DNA from: Cornus controversa
Taxonomy: Eukaryota > Streptophyta > Magnoliopsida > Cornales > Cornaceae
Length of the DNA stretch: 64,000 bases
Reading direction: 5' to 3'
Assembly (NCBI GenBank): GCA_026545225.1
Contig: CM048845.1
Location: 83,541,033 to 83,605,032, forward strand
In this document: positions 23,619 through 34,719 of the stretch, piece after piece
How the letters are laid out: each line of letters opens with the position of its first letter
Position numbering within the stretch: the stretch's first letter is position 1
The notes under the pieces: model-generated
The model's database searches: none
What the model saw: only the letters and a program-made list of their open reading frames with translations
What the model was told of the DNA's origin: nothing
Made by a program: the position numbers and the translations under genes

Positions 23619-24283
23619 CAGAGGCAAAGCCAATGTAGGCACGGGGGCATGTGCTCCCCCCCTCCTGCCCCGCCCCGCCTACTATATATGTGTGTATACA
23701 CACACACACACACACATATATTTCTTTTTTATTTACATATATATGAGAATTTTTACATAATGCCTCTCCCAAAATTCTCAATTGCAAAAATTATCTTTTA
23801 ATTTTTTCTTTCTTTTATCTTTTACTCTTCAAATTCCTTTAATTTTCAATAAAAAAAAAAAGTCACATTCCCCTCCAATCAAATCCTAATTTTTTTTCCT
23901 TCAAAAGTTCTCTCATTTTTCTTTTTCTTTTTCCACTTCTTTCCTTTTTGGACTTATGTATGATGTATGTAACCTTTTTATTTCTATTCTTCTTATTTAA
24001 ATTTATCGATGTGTCTAACTTTATGAATTGCTTTCAAAATACGATGGCTCGTTGAGGATAATAGTAATTTTATTCAATGAAGATATTACTAATCAATATT
24101 TTGGTTCTTATATTTGTCAATGATTTATCGTTCTAATACTACTCCTTGATCCACATATTATTTTGTAATGATTTTTTTTTTCTCGTTTGTCTTTTAATTT
24201 GAACAATCTATGTTCGTCATGTTAGTTGATTTATTTTTATCAAGTACACTACGCGCTGAAATGAAATTATGGCTCCGCCTCTG
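23619..24283. mobile_element. non-autonomous hAT-like element, copy 1
   Basis: Ends are CAGAGGCAAAGCCAAT at the left and CAGAGGCGGAGCCATAA as the complement of the right. They are flanked by a degenerate 8-bp duplication, AGCTCGTT/ATCTCTTT (6 of 8). The GC-rich left subterminal part (gggggcatgtgctcccccc) and pyrimidine-rich interior match the element at 61838-62828. No transposase. Confidence 0.72.
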
Positions 24284-24291
24284 ATCTCTTT

Positions 24292-25868
24292 TGAGCACAT
24301 GTTCATAAAGTCACCCATGAATATTTCCAATTAGTTTACTTACCAAATTAATTATTCATTAAACTCATAAGTATAATCCATTTCCTTGAAACTAGTACTA
24401 AATATACAAACTAGTCATAAAATAAGTCTTGAAAATTTAGATGAGAAAACCATGCGAATGCTTATACAATTTTACAAAATGAGTCAAGAAAGACTACACG
24501 TTCTTGAGTTTATATGAGTCGCGCACAATACTACTTTTAGATGCCATATAATACACTTGGCAAGGGATGACAAATTTAAACAAATAGAAGGTAAAAGAGA
24601 TTATAAGAAGGAAAAAAAATGATTTAGAAAGAAAAAAAAAGGGTAATTATACAGAAAGCATGGTAAAAAAGAATAGGTATTGTTTAATTTTACTATTATA
24701 CTCTGTCTTTCTATATTAATTTACATATTAAAGCAGGAGTAACTTTTTGTAATCTTTTAAAGAATAGAATAAAAATAAAGAAGGGTAAGCCCTTTTCCAC
24801 TTTGTCTTCATCCACTCGGTGAATTTGAGCGAAAGGTATCCCTTCTCTCAACCTTCCCTTTTCCTTTTATTGGTAAGCCCGAAATGTTTTGTACTTTATT
24901 GTTATCCCAGAACATAAAAAATAAAAGATAAAAATTAAAAATTAAACCAAACATTTTCAAAACTTTAATCTTCATCCCCTTATTTTTTTCTCATTTCCTT
25001 CGTCTCAACCTATAAACCGATCGGGTTCGATCAGCCTTCTACTGGTAAGTCCGAAATGTTTTGTACTTTATTGTTATCCCATAAAATAAAAAAATTAAAC
25101 CAAACATGTCCGAAAGCATTAATCTTCATTTTTTTTTTCAGTTCTATCGTGTCAACCTATAAACAGATCGAATTTGGACCGCATCAGGTCTGATCTGATC
25201 CGAATCCGATAAAAGATACAGGCAATCCAATCCGATCCGATAACACGACGGATTATATATAATTAAATTCATATATGATTTATTATTAATTGGATATCCG
25301 ATCCGAAAAAATATAAAAATATTTTATAAAAAAAATAATTTTAAAAGAGGTTAGCAAATAATGAGTAAGAAAAAAAATAGAGAAGAAAAATAAAATATAA
25401 AGAAAAAAGTAGTTGAAAAGTAACTATTTTATTTTTTATTAAAGAAAAAAACTATAAAGAAAAATAAAATAGAGAGAGGGAAGAATAAGAATGAAATAAT
25501 GATAAAAAATAGTTTAATAGTATGTAAATATTATATGTTATAACATTAGATAATATATTTATAATAAATATTATTTCGGATCGGATTATTATTGGATTGG
25601 ATCGATCATAATCCATATCCGATTTGTTTAGTTAACGGATTATCGGAATTGAATCATTAATGGATTATCGAATTGTTCAATCCATATCCTAATTATTAGT
25701 TCGGATTTGGATCGTATTCATATCAAAATTCAATCCATTGACAGGTCTAGTCTCAACTATTGCTTTATAGGCTATGGATTAAGACTACACTAAAGGAGAA
25801 ATCAAATTGTTACCACTTGAATTTGGGATATAATTACAAAGGACTTGAGAAGATGATCTCTTGATAGA
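24292..25868. other. gene-free DNA with old repeats
   Basis: Contains an old dispersed repeat (about 24522-24790) related to 33350-33590. A 172-bp-period tandem duplication lies at 24871-25170. A region rich in gatccgat words (25185-25750) is typical of degenerate plant repeats. No gene seen. Confidence 0.55.
24871..25170. repeat. tandem duplication with 172-bp period
   Basis: The segment starting tggtaagcccgaaatgtttt at 24871 recurs at 25043. Both copies end in cctataaacngatcg (to about 25024 and 25170). Confidence 0.8.
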
Positions 25869-25877
25869 AAAATAGAA

Positions 25878-26829
25878 GGGATAATTACACTTACCTCCCT
25901 TCTAGTTTGGCTTTATAACACTTACCTCCCCTGTGTTTTAGAATATAACACTTACCCCCCTCTAGTTTGCACATTGGTAACAAATACTCCCTTTTGTGAA
26001 TCAAACTAACGGTTATTGCTAATATTATCAAAATTTAATCTTAAAAGGATAATTATACCCCACTATGAGCCACCATTTTGAGCAGACTCATTTCGGACCT
26101 TCAACCATAGCAACATCACCTCCAGAAGAGCCACCACCCACCACCTGCAACATCAACAATCACCATTGAAACCACTGCCGAGAAGACCCAGCTTTAGCCA
26201 AACCACTAGCTACTACCATCCCAATGCCAAAGTTGCGATTGAAGCCAAGACTCACCACCTCCACTGCCGCACCTAGAAGACTTATATCTCCACTGCCGTC
26301 ATCACATCGGCCAAAAAGACCCAATGTCAATCAGACCTACCAAACCACCAACTCCACCACCATTATTCAAGCAACACCCAAACAGTTGTGTAAACCCATT
26401 TCCCCCACTATGAGCCACCACTGTGAGCAGACCCACTTCGGACCTTCAACCGTAACGACATCACCTCTAGCAGAGCCGCCACCCAACTCCATCTCCACTA
26501 TGCTTCACCACCTACGCCATCAACACTCACCATTGAAACCATTGCTGAGAAGACCCAGCTCCGGCCAAACCACTAGCCACTACTATCCCAATGTCGGAGC
26601 TGTCATTGAAATCGAGACTCGCCAACTTCAGTTGCAACATTTTTGAAGGTATAATTGTCCTTTTAAGATTAAATTTTGATGATATTAGCAATAACTGTTA
26701 GTTTAATTGACAAAAGGGGGTATTTGTTACCAATGTGCAAACTAGAGGGGGGTAACTGTTATATTCCAAAATACAGGGGAGGTAAGTGTCATAAACCCAA
26801 ACTAGAAGGGAGGTAAGTGTAATTATCCC
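25878..26829. mobile_element. MULE-like element with long TIRs (952 bp)
   Basis: Long terminal inverted repeats of about 180 bp (25878-26060 and 26643-26829) are nearly identical. They start GGGATAATTACACTTACCTC and are flanked by an exact 9-bp target duplication AAAATAGAA (25869-25877 and 26830-26838). Long TIRs with a 9-bp duplication point to a Mutator-like element. The interior has no transposase but holds a duplicated GC-richer segment that gives an open frame at 26224-26646. Confidence 0.88.
26067..26620. repeat. internal direct duplication inside the MULE-like element
   Basis: A segment of about 190 bp starting near 26067 (actatgagccacca) recurs near 26408 with the same order of words: gagcaga, cttcggaccttcaacc, gagaagacccagct and aaaccactagc. 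The DNA is clearly less AT-rich than its surroundings. The open frame across it (26224-26646, Pro/Thr/Ser/His-rich) is not a recognised protein. Confidence 0.8.
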
Positions 26830-26838
26830 AAAATAGAA

Positions 26839-28624
26839 AAACAAAAAATAGCAATAGAGTTTTTTACTTAAAAAAATATATTTAAATTTTAGAATACAAA
26901 AGTTTTGACAGCTCACTAGATATTATTACATGGTCCCGATCAAAAACAGCTGACACATTGTGTCTTTCCATGATTGATCGCAATCATGTAGTCCCGAATC
27001 ATATAATAATTTCTTGTCATTATTATAAGATGTTAGTGTTATTTCTGTAGAATGGCCACGTGGAAAGAGGAAGGATGAGTTGGCAAAGCAGAACCCATTC
27101 AATCTAGGGGACAAGATCATGTTTGAAGGGATTTTGGAGCTAAATTTTTTGTCAAGTTAATTAATAAACCATTGTGGTTCTTCATTTGAAGAATGAATTT
27201 GAAATGGAAGAATTTGGATTTAATTTTAGGATTTAAATTTGGATTTCAAGAATGAACAGATTTGAGTCTCTTATTTTTGTGGACTTAAAAGAACAAAGTG
27301 AAAGATTATTCTAGCTTCTACATGATTTTCCATTACATAGACCATCAATCCCACAAGGTACATTGGAATAAATTATATATAGATTTGATTAAATGGATAG
27401 ATTTGAATGGAAGGAAAATGAGATTTGAAATAAATATAGATTATTTTATTTATTAGAGGGATGTAAATGTTAGGATGGAAGTGTGAGAACTACTATATTT
27501 TACTAAAATCAAGCAAAAATCCAAAACGTTGGTATTGATTTTAAATAATATCTTACCTTTTAATATGAAATCCACACAAATAATGCTATCAAAAATTTAA
27601 ATTATCAAATCCAAGTTAAACCATACATCTCAAATAAATAAATCCAAATCTATTCCATTTTAATTCCTATTCCTCCATCCAAATGGAGCTTTATGGAGTT
27701 GTAGGAAAGCCCATATATAGAACATCATTTGAGAATAAACTACTACAATTTTGGTCAAAAATATATATATATATTATGAGCATCAAACCAAAACTAAGCG
27801 TCCGTTTGGTAATCGTTTTATTTAGTGTTTATTATTTATAAAAACAAAGTTTTAGGATAAATATGTTTCATAATTTTTGTTTTGTTTATGAATTGTCAAA
27901 ACACTTTTAAAACATCTATGTAACTAAGCCTTCAAATCCTAAACACCAAAATGATGTTTTAGTGTTTATGTTTATTAAAAAAAAACTTTTATTTCTTGTT
28001 TATCTAAAATTGTGATTATATTATTTTAATTAAAAATTGAAACTAAAAGTGAGAAAATGAAGAAAAAAAATTATAAAAGGTTATTGTTTGATACAATTAT
28101 AAAAATATTAGAATTATCAAGTGTAGACAGAATTAAAGAGTATCAATTGGCTTGAGAAAAAAAATATTGGGTACAATATGAATAATTACTAATGTACTTG
28201 ATACTAAGAAATAATCTTATTTGAGGAAAAAACAAAGAAGTCCCAACCATCTCATTGTCAAATAAACAAGAATGGTATTTTGTACTCATATCATTCATTC
28301 ATTTTTAGTGTTGAAAGAAAAATAGAAATAAAAGAATGAAAAAAAAAAAGTAGTAGCAGAAGAAGTTCAAGAGTAAGAGTATTCCCTCCAAATCTCTCTT
28401 CTCACTCCATGCAAACTGAAAAACTTTTGACTTTTTCATAGTTATATATATTTTGTTCTTGTTGACAGGGATGCACAAAAAATCGGTAGAACCGAAACCG
28501 TAAAGAACCGTATCTAAACCGAACTGAACCATTTACTACAGTTTTGGTTTCACTTCCAAATTTTAAGAACCGTTTACTACTGTTTCGGTTCCAAGCCCTG
28601 GAACTAGAACTCGAATCGGAACGG

Positions 28625-28663
<39 letters not shown>
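26839..28663. other. gene-free DNA with a MITE-like repeat and a hAT-like fragment
   Basis: The segment about 27170-27700 has inverted ends built on ccaaatcc/ggatttgg words, and its middle (27392-27566) recurs at 33602-33768. From 28468 a sequence starting gggatgcac followed by many gaaccg words matches the left half of the hAT-like MITE at 49712-50218. An (AT)n array follows at 28629-28668. No gene seen. Confidence 0.55.
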
Positions 28664-28668
<5 letters not shown>

Positions 28669-31047
28669 TGTTATCCAAGAATTGTCCCTAGAGGGGGGGT
28701 GAATAGGGACAATAGGCAAACGATGAAACTTTTTCGGTTAAGCTCATTTTGACAAAAGTAGGCTTGTTTGGACTTTTGTCAAACACTTGATAAACTTATG
28801 TATTCAACAAGTGAGATTGAGAATACTCTATCTATTATATACTTAAATGATTTAGTGGATACAACAAATGAAATGTTCATGAAAGTGCAACGTATCATGC
28901 TTGTAGTGTGTAAAAATCTTGATTGCGCATTTTATCAAATACATGATATGCAAATTGATTGACAAAAAAGTAATCAAATAAATAGTCAATCAATTTACAA
29001 TACAATCAATTTCACAACTCAACCAATATCCTTCAAGCATACATCTCATCCTCCTCATATGAAGCATTTAAACAACATTCATTAGATATACAATTATAAA
29101 ATAAATGTTAGCAACATAAAGGAGTAAACCTATTAAGCACTTGGAGTGCTACTCAATCATTCATAAAACGGTTCATTGGATAAGAAATGAAATGAACTAA
29201 TTGAATATATGTCTATCAATGCTAAAATGGAATTAAAGCTCATATAGACATTTTATCAAATACATGGTGTGCAACTTACTCCAAGTATTCATCTCATCCT
29301 CCTCATATGAATTAAAGTATATAAACTCATAGCATTCATATATAAAGCATTATGAAATTAAATATATAAAATACTATTAAGTAAAGGAGTTAAGGGTTAG
29401 AGAAATGCAAACCAAACAACACCACGATATTTATGTGGTTCGGTAATTTCGGTCTACGCCCATGTCTCAAGAGCTCATCTTAAGGAATCCACTATAGAGC
29501 CTTCCTTAAGGGTGGAAAGTAAATCGTAGAATTGCCAAATGGATTTTACTTGGGCTTCCTTGCTCGATGAAAACCTTACCAAGGCTTCTTTGCCAAGCGC
29601 GTGACTTTCTCTTTTGACGGTTAAGAGATAACCATTGCTCACTCTAAAGGGCGGAGAGCGCTACCCAATACTTCTCCTTTTAAGGTAGAGAATGAACCTT
29701 TCTCATTTTTGGGCTTAGAGAAAAACCCTTACAAAGCTTCTTCAAGCTACTCGTGTCAAGAGAACCTTTTGGTCTTCTTCTCTCAAGAGAAATTTGTGTA
29801 CAATGAGTGTCTCTCAAATAGACAAAATATACAAATTCAAAGCTCTCTAAAATCTAGAGTTACAATTGATGAATCAATAAGAAAGCTCAACTCTATAATG
29901 ATGAATAACCACAAGAATGAAGAATTAAGCTCATGCATGGTTTTTACCTTTATAGAATATGAAATCTAAGCATGGAGGTGAATTCTACCAACAAGATATG
30001 ATCATAAAGGATTATGGTAGACTCTCATTTCTGAAAAATACACATACAAGGTGTATTTATAACCCCTTTAAGAGATATGGCCGTTTTATAGCTATTAGGA
30101 GTTGTTGGGTGCATTAAATGCACTAAACTAGCCGTTATATTCAAATCTAGCATGTTTGAGGCACCTCAAAATGAGTTTGAAATGTCTCATAAACTTTGAG
30201 GTAGCTCAAAGTGCAGTTTGAGTCGCCTCAAAATTTTGAGGTGGCTCGAAATGAGTTTGAGGTGGCTCAAAGTGAGTTTGAGGCGCTTCAAAAAGTCTTC
30301 TCAAATGCTCTAATTCTTTCTGTAACTTTGAGGTGGCTCAAAATGAGTTTGAGGTGGCTCAAAGTGAGTTTGAGGCGCCTCAAAGTTCTCTAACCTTTAA
30401 AGAGTCAGATTTCAAAACAAAGGTTAGGACTTATGAGCATGTATAGTCTTAGGATGTCAATATGTAAAGATCAAGACATTTTTCATGAATTTTAGTGACC
30501 AAGAAATGATATGAATGTGAATGCATGGTCCTAGTTATGACTTAATAATTGAGTTCTTCCAAAGCTTATGAAAGCTTGAACTAACTCAACCTTAGTAAAG
30601 GCCTCATGATGTTATAAATGAAGTTCATGGCCTATTGCTTATGCTTTTAAGGACTTATGAATTATATGAATGATATGCATTGGTCCTAGAGCTTTCAAGT
30701 GAGAACATCAAAGTAACTTTACAAAGATTACCTATACACTCACCAAGACTAAACTACCCAATCTTCAATATCTTCATTGATCTTGATGTGCATTGGGTGA
30801 AGTCTTCTTTCTTTGATATTAGTGCCTTCATCCTTTTTCTCATGTCCTTGATATGAGCTTTTGAGCATAGATGGATCTGATCAATGTGAGCTTTGAATAC
30901 CTTTGCAAGGTGTCATTGATCCTCTTGTCATACTTTGAGTCTTATTAGAACGTAACATATTTAAACATAAACTCAAGTAGACATTAAATCCTAACACTCA
31001 CAATATTTTGTTATCATCAAAATAACTGAGATAACCTTGGTTCAACA
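28669..31047. mobile_element. probable solo LTR or LTR-like element (2.38 kb)
   Basis: Starts TGTTATCCAAG and ends GGTTCAACA, with a 5-bp TATAT on each side (28664-28668 and 31048-31052); this is weak support because the left flank is an AT microsatellite. The sequence around 29420-29700 (tggttcggtaatttcggtct, then aaaaccttaccaaggcttc) belongs to a repeat type common in plant genomes. No coding domain is visible. Near the middle is a minisatellite of about 21-bp units. Confidence 0.5.
30155..30385. repeat. minisatellite of ~21-bp units (ttgaggtggctcaaagtgag)
   Basis: About ten degenerate units alternating gtttgaggtggctcaaa and gtttgaggcgcctcaaa. The half-palindromic gaggcgcctc core recurs. 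A short ORF here only reflects the repeat. Confidence 0.85.
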
Positions 31048-31052
31048 TATAT

Positions 31053-34000
31053 AACTGTTATAAAATCATTGTAATAGTTATAATAACCTTTTGTTATGTA
31101 AAAAAATTTAAACAATGGAGTTATTATAACTATTATAAAGTTAAATACAACTCCTATGATAACTATTATTATCTTTTGTTAGATAGCAAATGTTGGAATC
31201 AGAGAATGGAAAAAAAGTTTATTTGTTTTTTTAACAACATTGGTATGTATATGAAGACACAATTTTCATAAATTAATTAATTTGTTGATACATTCTTTGA
31301 TTACTCACAATATATACACAAATACATATATACACACACATATATACTCACGTAATAATCTTTTAGTTATTTTTTAATAGAAAAGAAAAAATAAATGTCA
31401 TGATGCATTAAAAAAACATGTGAAAAGTAAATTTATAATTTACTATTAGGAAAAAGTTAAACTTTTTCATTAATTAGTAACAAATTTAGAGATGTACAAA
31501 GAACTGGAACTTGAACCGTAAAGAATTGAATCTAACCAAATTCAACGATACTGCACAACATGAAATAAACAAATTACTCGAACAACAATTTATTCGTGGA
31601 AGAAAAGTGCTAACATGTACACAAAAATTAGTTATGAAAGATGATCACTGACACGGAGATTGCGTGTGGCCACGAAATACGAATATATAATAATTTAGTC
31701 GTGTAAGAGTAATGTAACATGCATGCGGTCACCAAAGATGAGCGGATAAAGGGAAATAACGCTAGTAAAATTTGAAAAATATATTATTTTCATATATTCA
31801 CAAATGTTTTCATAAATATTGTGTAATTTTACGAACTAACATTATAAATATAACTATTACAACTCAAACAAAAGATTTGTCAACATATAAATGGAACAGA
31901 TAATCCATTTTCAAAAAAATACAAACAAAAAAAATGATTGATTTAATCATTTAACTTAATTGGGAGAGGGATGAAAAAAAAGTCAATTGGAAATTGAGGG
32001 ATAAAAAAGTAGTACCAAAACTAAAAGGGTAATTATGGTATTTGAAAATAAATAATTATTTGTTTATAAAATAAGGGTTATAGGTGTCATTTTCTAAGAG
32101 TGAAGTGCAATCGAAAAAAAGTGGTGTGTGAATATCGCCTCCCTAATTTTTTTTAATATATATATATATTTATATATATATGTCATGGACGGTTATAACT
32201 TGTAATGAGAAATATCCAAATCACTTATTTCGGTGGCACTTTTGCTTGGACAATAAGCTACACTTCTAGATATCATATAATACACACGGCACAAGGATTA
32301 TAAATTTAAGTAGTTAATATTCGCACTGTACCAATATCTTTTAGCACTCCACTCATATCTATTTTTATAATAAAATTACAACAGCGTCTCCATGCTATAA
32401 AATCTTTGATTCTTATATTTTTAATCCTACCTTTTTGAGAAATCCAATTTATTCTCATCCTCTCTTGTTTACCTTTCTTATATTTTAATTTTTTGGTGTG
32501 TATTTTATTTTACATGTGTCTTATCTATAAACCCACACAAATTAAAGATTAGAAGCATACTATAAATTTGTTAACAAACAAAACAGAAAGAAAGGAGAAA
32601 AAAAATATAAAGCAAAGTCCTTAGTTAAATTATGACAATTATAATTGGAAAAAGATTCTAGAGAATCACATTTCTCTTTTCATTTCTTAATTTCTAAAAG
32701 TCCCTTTCTAAAATAAAAAAGAAAGCTTTCCTTGGTTCTCTTAAAATTTTATACATCATAATTTTTAGTTAAGTAAAACTAAACTTTTATTTGATTTTAA
32801 ATACAATTAATTTTTTTCCAAGACAGGTTTTATTCATTGATATAATATTTGCTTCCACTCAAATACTTTTTAATCTAATCACATAACTTTTATTGTCCTA
32901 ATCAAGATATTTGATCAATACTCTCCAATCAGTATAGAATCCTAAACTTTTTTAGGTCTAAAATAAATATTGATAAATTGATTCAACAAGTAAAACAATA
33001 TTTTCAAAACCAATTCAATAAATATATTCCGAAGAATAAAGTAGATAAAAAAAATCACATTACCATGGACATTAGGTTGAGTGATTCATATATTTTTGAA
33101 ATTTCTTCAATACTGATTGTCTTAACAATATGAATGACTTCATTTAACTTAGACATTGTATCTTTTATTTTTGGAAAGAGAGGGGAGAAGGACAGAAGTA
33201 TTTTGGCGCCAAAATAAAAGAAGAAACGTGAAAGAGAAGTTGCATGTTGGCAGTAAGAATTCAAACTTTATTAGATAAGTGCATTAAAAATATAAGAATT
33301 AAATATTGCATAACATCAGGACACTTTTGTAATTTTATCATAAAAAATGAATATCAACACCCTAAATTTAAACAAGTAGAAGATAAAAGATATTAAAATA
33401 AGGTAAAAATGTATAATTAAAAAAAAGTCAATTATACAAAAAGCAAATTTTACCTACTACATGCCCTTTTATCAAGTATGAAGAAAAAAAAATGTGTTAT
33501 TTTCTTTTACCATTATATCTTTATATATTAATTTTACATTTAAAGCAAGAGTACCTTTTTGTTCTCTTTTAAATAATAGAAAAGCAATGATATCAAATGT
33601 GAATGGATAGATTTGGTATGAAGGAAAATGAGATTTGAATAAAAGATAGATTATTAAAGTTATTAGAGCAATATAAATGTTAGGATAGAAGTGTGAGAAC
33701 TATATTTTACGAAAATCAAGCTAAAATCCAAAACGTTGGTATGGATTTTAAATAATATTTTACCTTTTAATCTAAGTTAAATCCAAATCCATTAATTAAT
33801 TCCTATTCCTCAAACCTCAATCCAAACATATCACATCCATAAGACTATACTTTTCGACAGTTCCTAAAAAAAATTTCGGTTTTCGGTTCCGATTCGACCG
33901 GTTTATAGTTGATACACACTACATTGGTTCTGGTTGTGCCTCCTTGCATGGCTCTCAAGACTTTTAAGAAAAAGCAACAACTGAAAACAAGATTAGGTTA

Positions 34001-34719
34001 GCAAACACAAAATGTGAAACACTCTACAGGATCATGTAGATCTATGATCTACCTACCTGTCAAGTTTATCGAAGTTCAGATGTTAAAATCAACAATTTTA
34101 TACACACGAATCAATCAAAACACTGTAGCCTTTACGGAATTGGTTCCGAAGAACGCAAACAAATTTGTCACAGGATCCAAAGCTTCACATCCAAGACTAT
34201 ACACAAAACAAATATAACTTGCAGATTCAAAGAAAAGCTACAAGCACACAGGCAGAGAGAGAGAGAGAGACTAAGCAATCACATGTAAGCAACATAAGGC
34301 AAAGAATGCCTCATGCTTCTTTTGTTTGGCTAAGTAACTAAGAAGCCATCCCATTTCCAATCACTTCTATGCAAATCTTCCTATTGTACTACTTCTAATC
34401 AGCTAAACTAAACACTAAGGACGAATATACAGAAAAATAAACAATGAGCAAGGATATTATATTGTGTCAATCTCCATTTTCTCTCTTTTTGTTCCTTTTC
34501 TTTTCTTTTTACCTTTTTTTTTGTTTGTCAAATTCAAAAGAAAGGAACCTACAAAGACAATTGGCATTTAGAAATGCCTCCTTCAAAAACGAAATCACCA
34601 CACCAGAGCTAAATAGCCACTGAACACTGAAAAACTGACAACCGTCACTAATCCACAACCATTGATTCATTAACTTCGATCACGAAAAGCTAAGAAGTGT
34701 ATTGCAGATTTGAAGATAG
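31053..34719. other. AT-rich intergenic DNA downstream of RHB1A
   Basis: Contains degenerate gaaccgt words near 31494-31545 and 33855-33905 that resemble pieces of the hAT-like family at 49712. Old repeats at 32243-32310, 33350-33590 and 33602-33768 match 24522-24790 and 27392-27566. The last ~600 bases probably include the RHB1A 3'UTR. No other gene is supported. Confidence 0.5.

Noticed and set aside
26224-26646. 140-codon open frame as a host gene
   Set aside because: It lies wholly within a MULE-like element, spans an internal duplication, and its Pro/Thr/His-rich sequence matches no family I know.
27800-28300. Possible further MITE beginning cgtccgtttggtaatcg
   Set aside because: No matching inverted end or target duplication could be found nearby.
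30211-30393. Short repetitive ORF as a repeat protein
   Set aside because: It is explained by the 21-bp minisatellite inside an LTR-like repeat.
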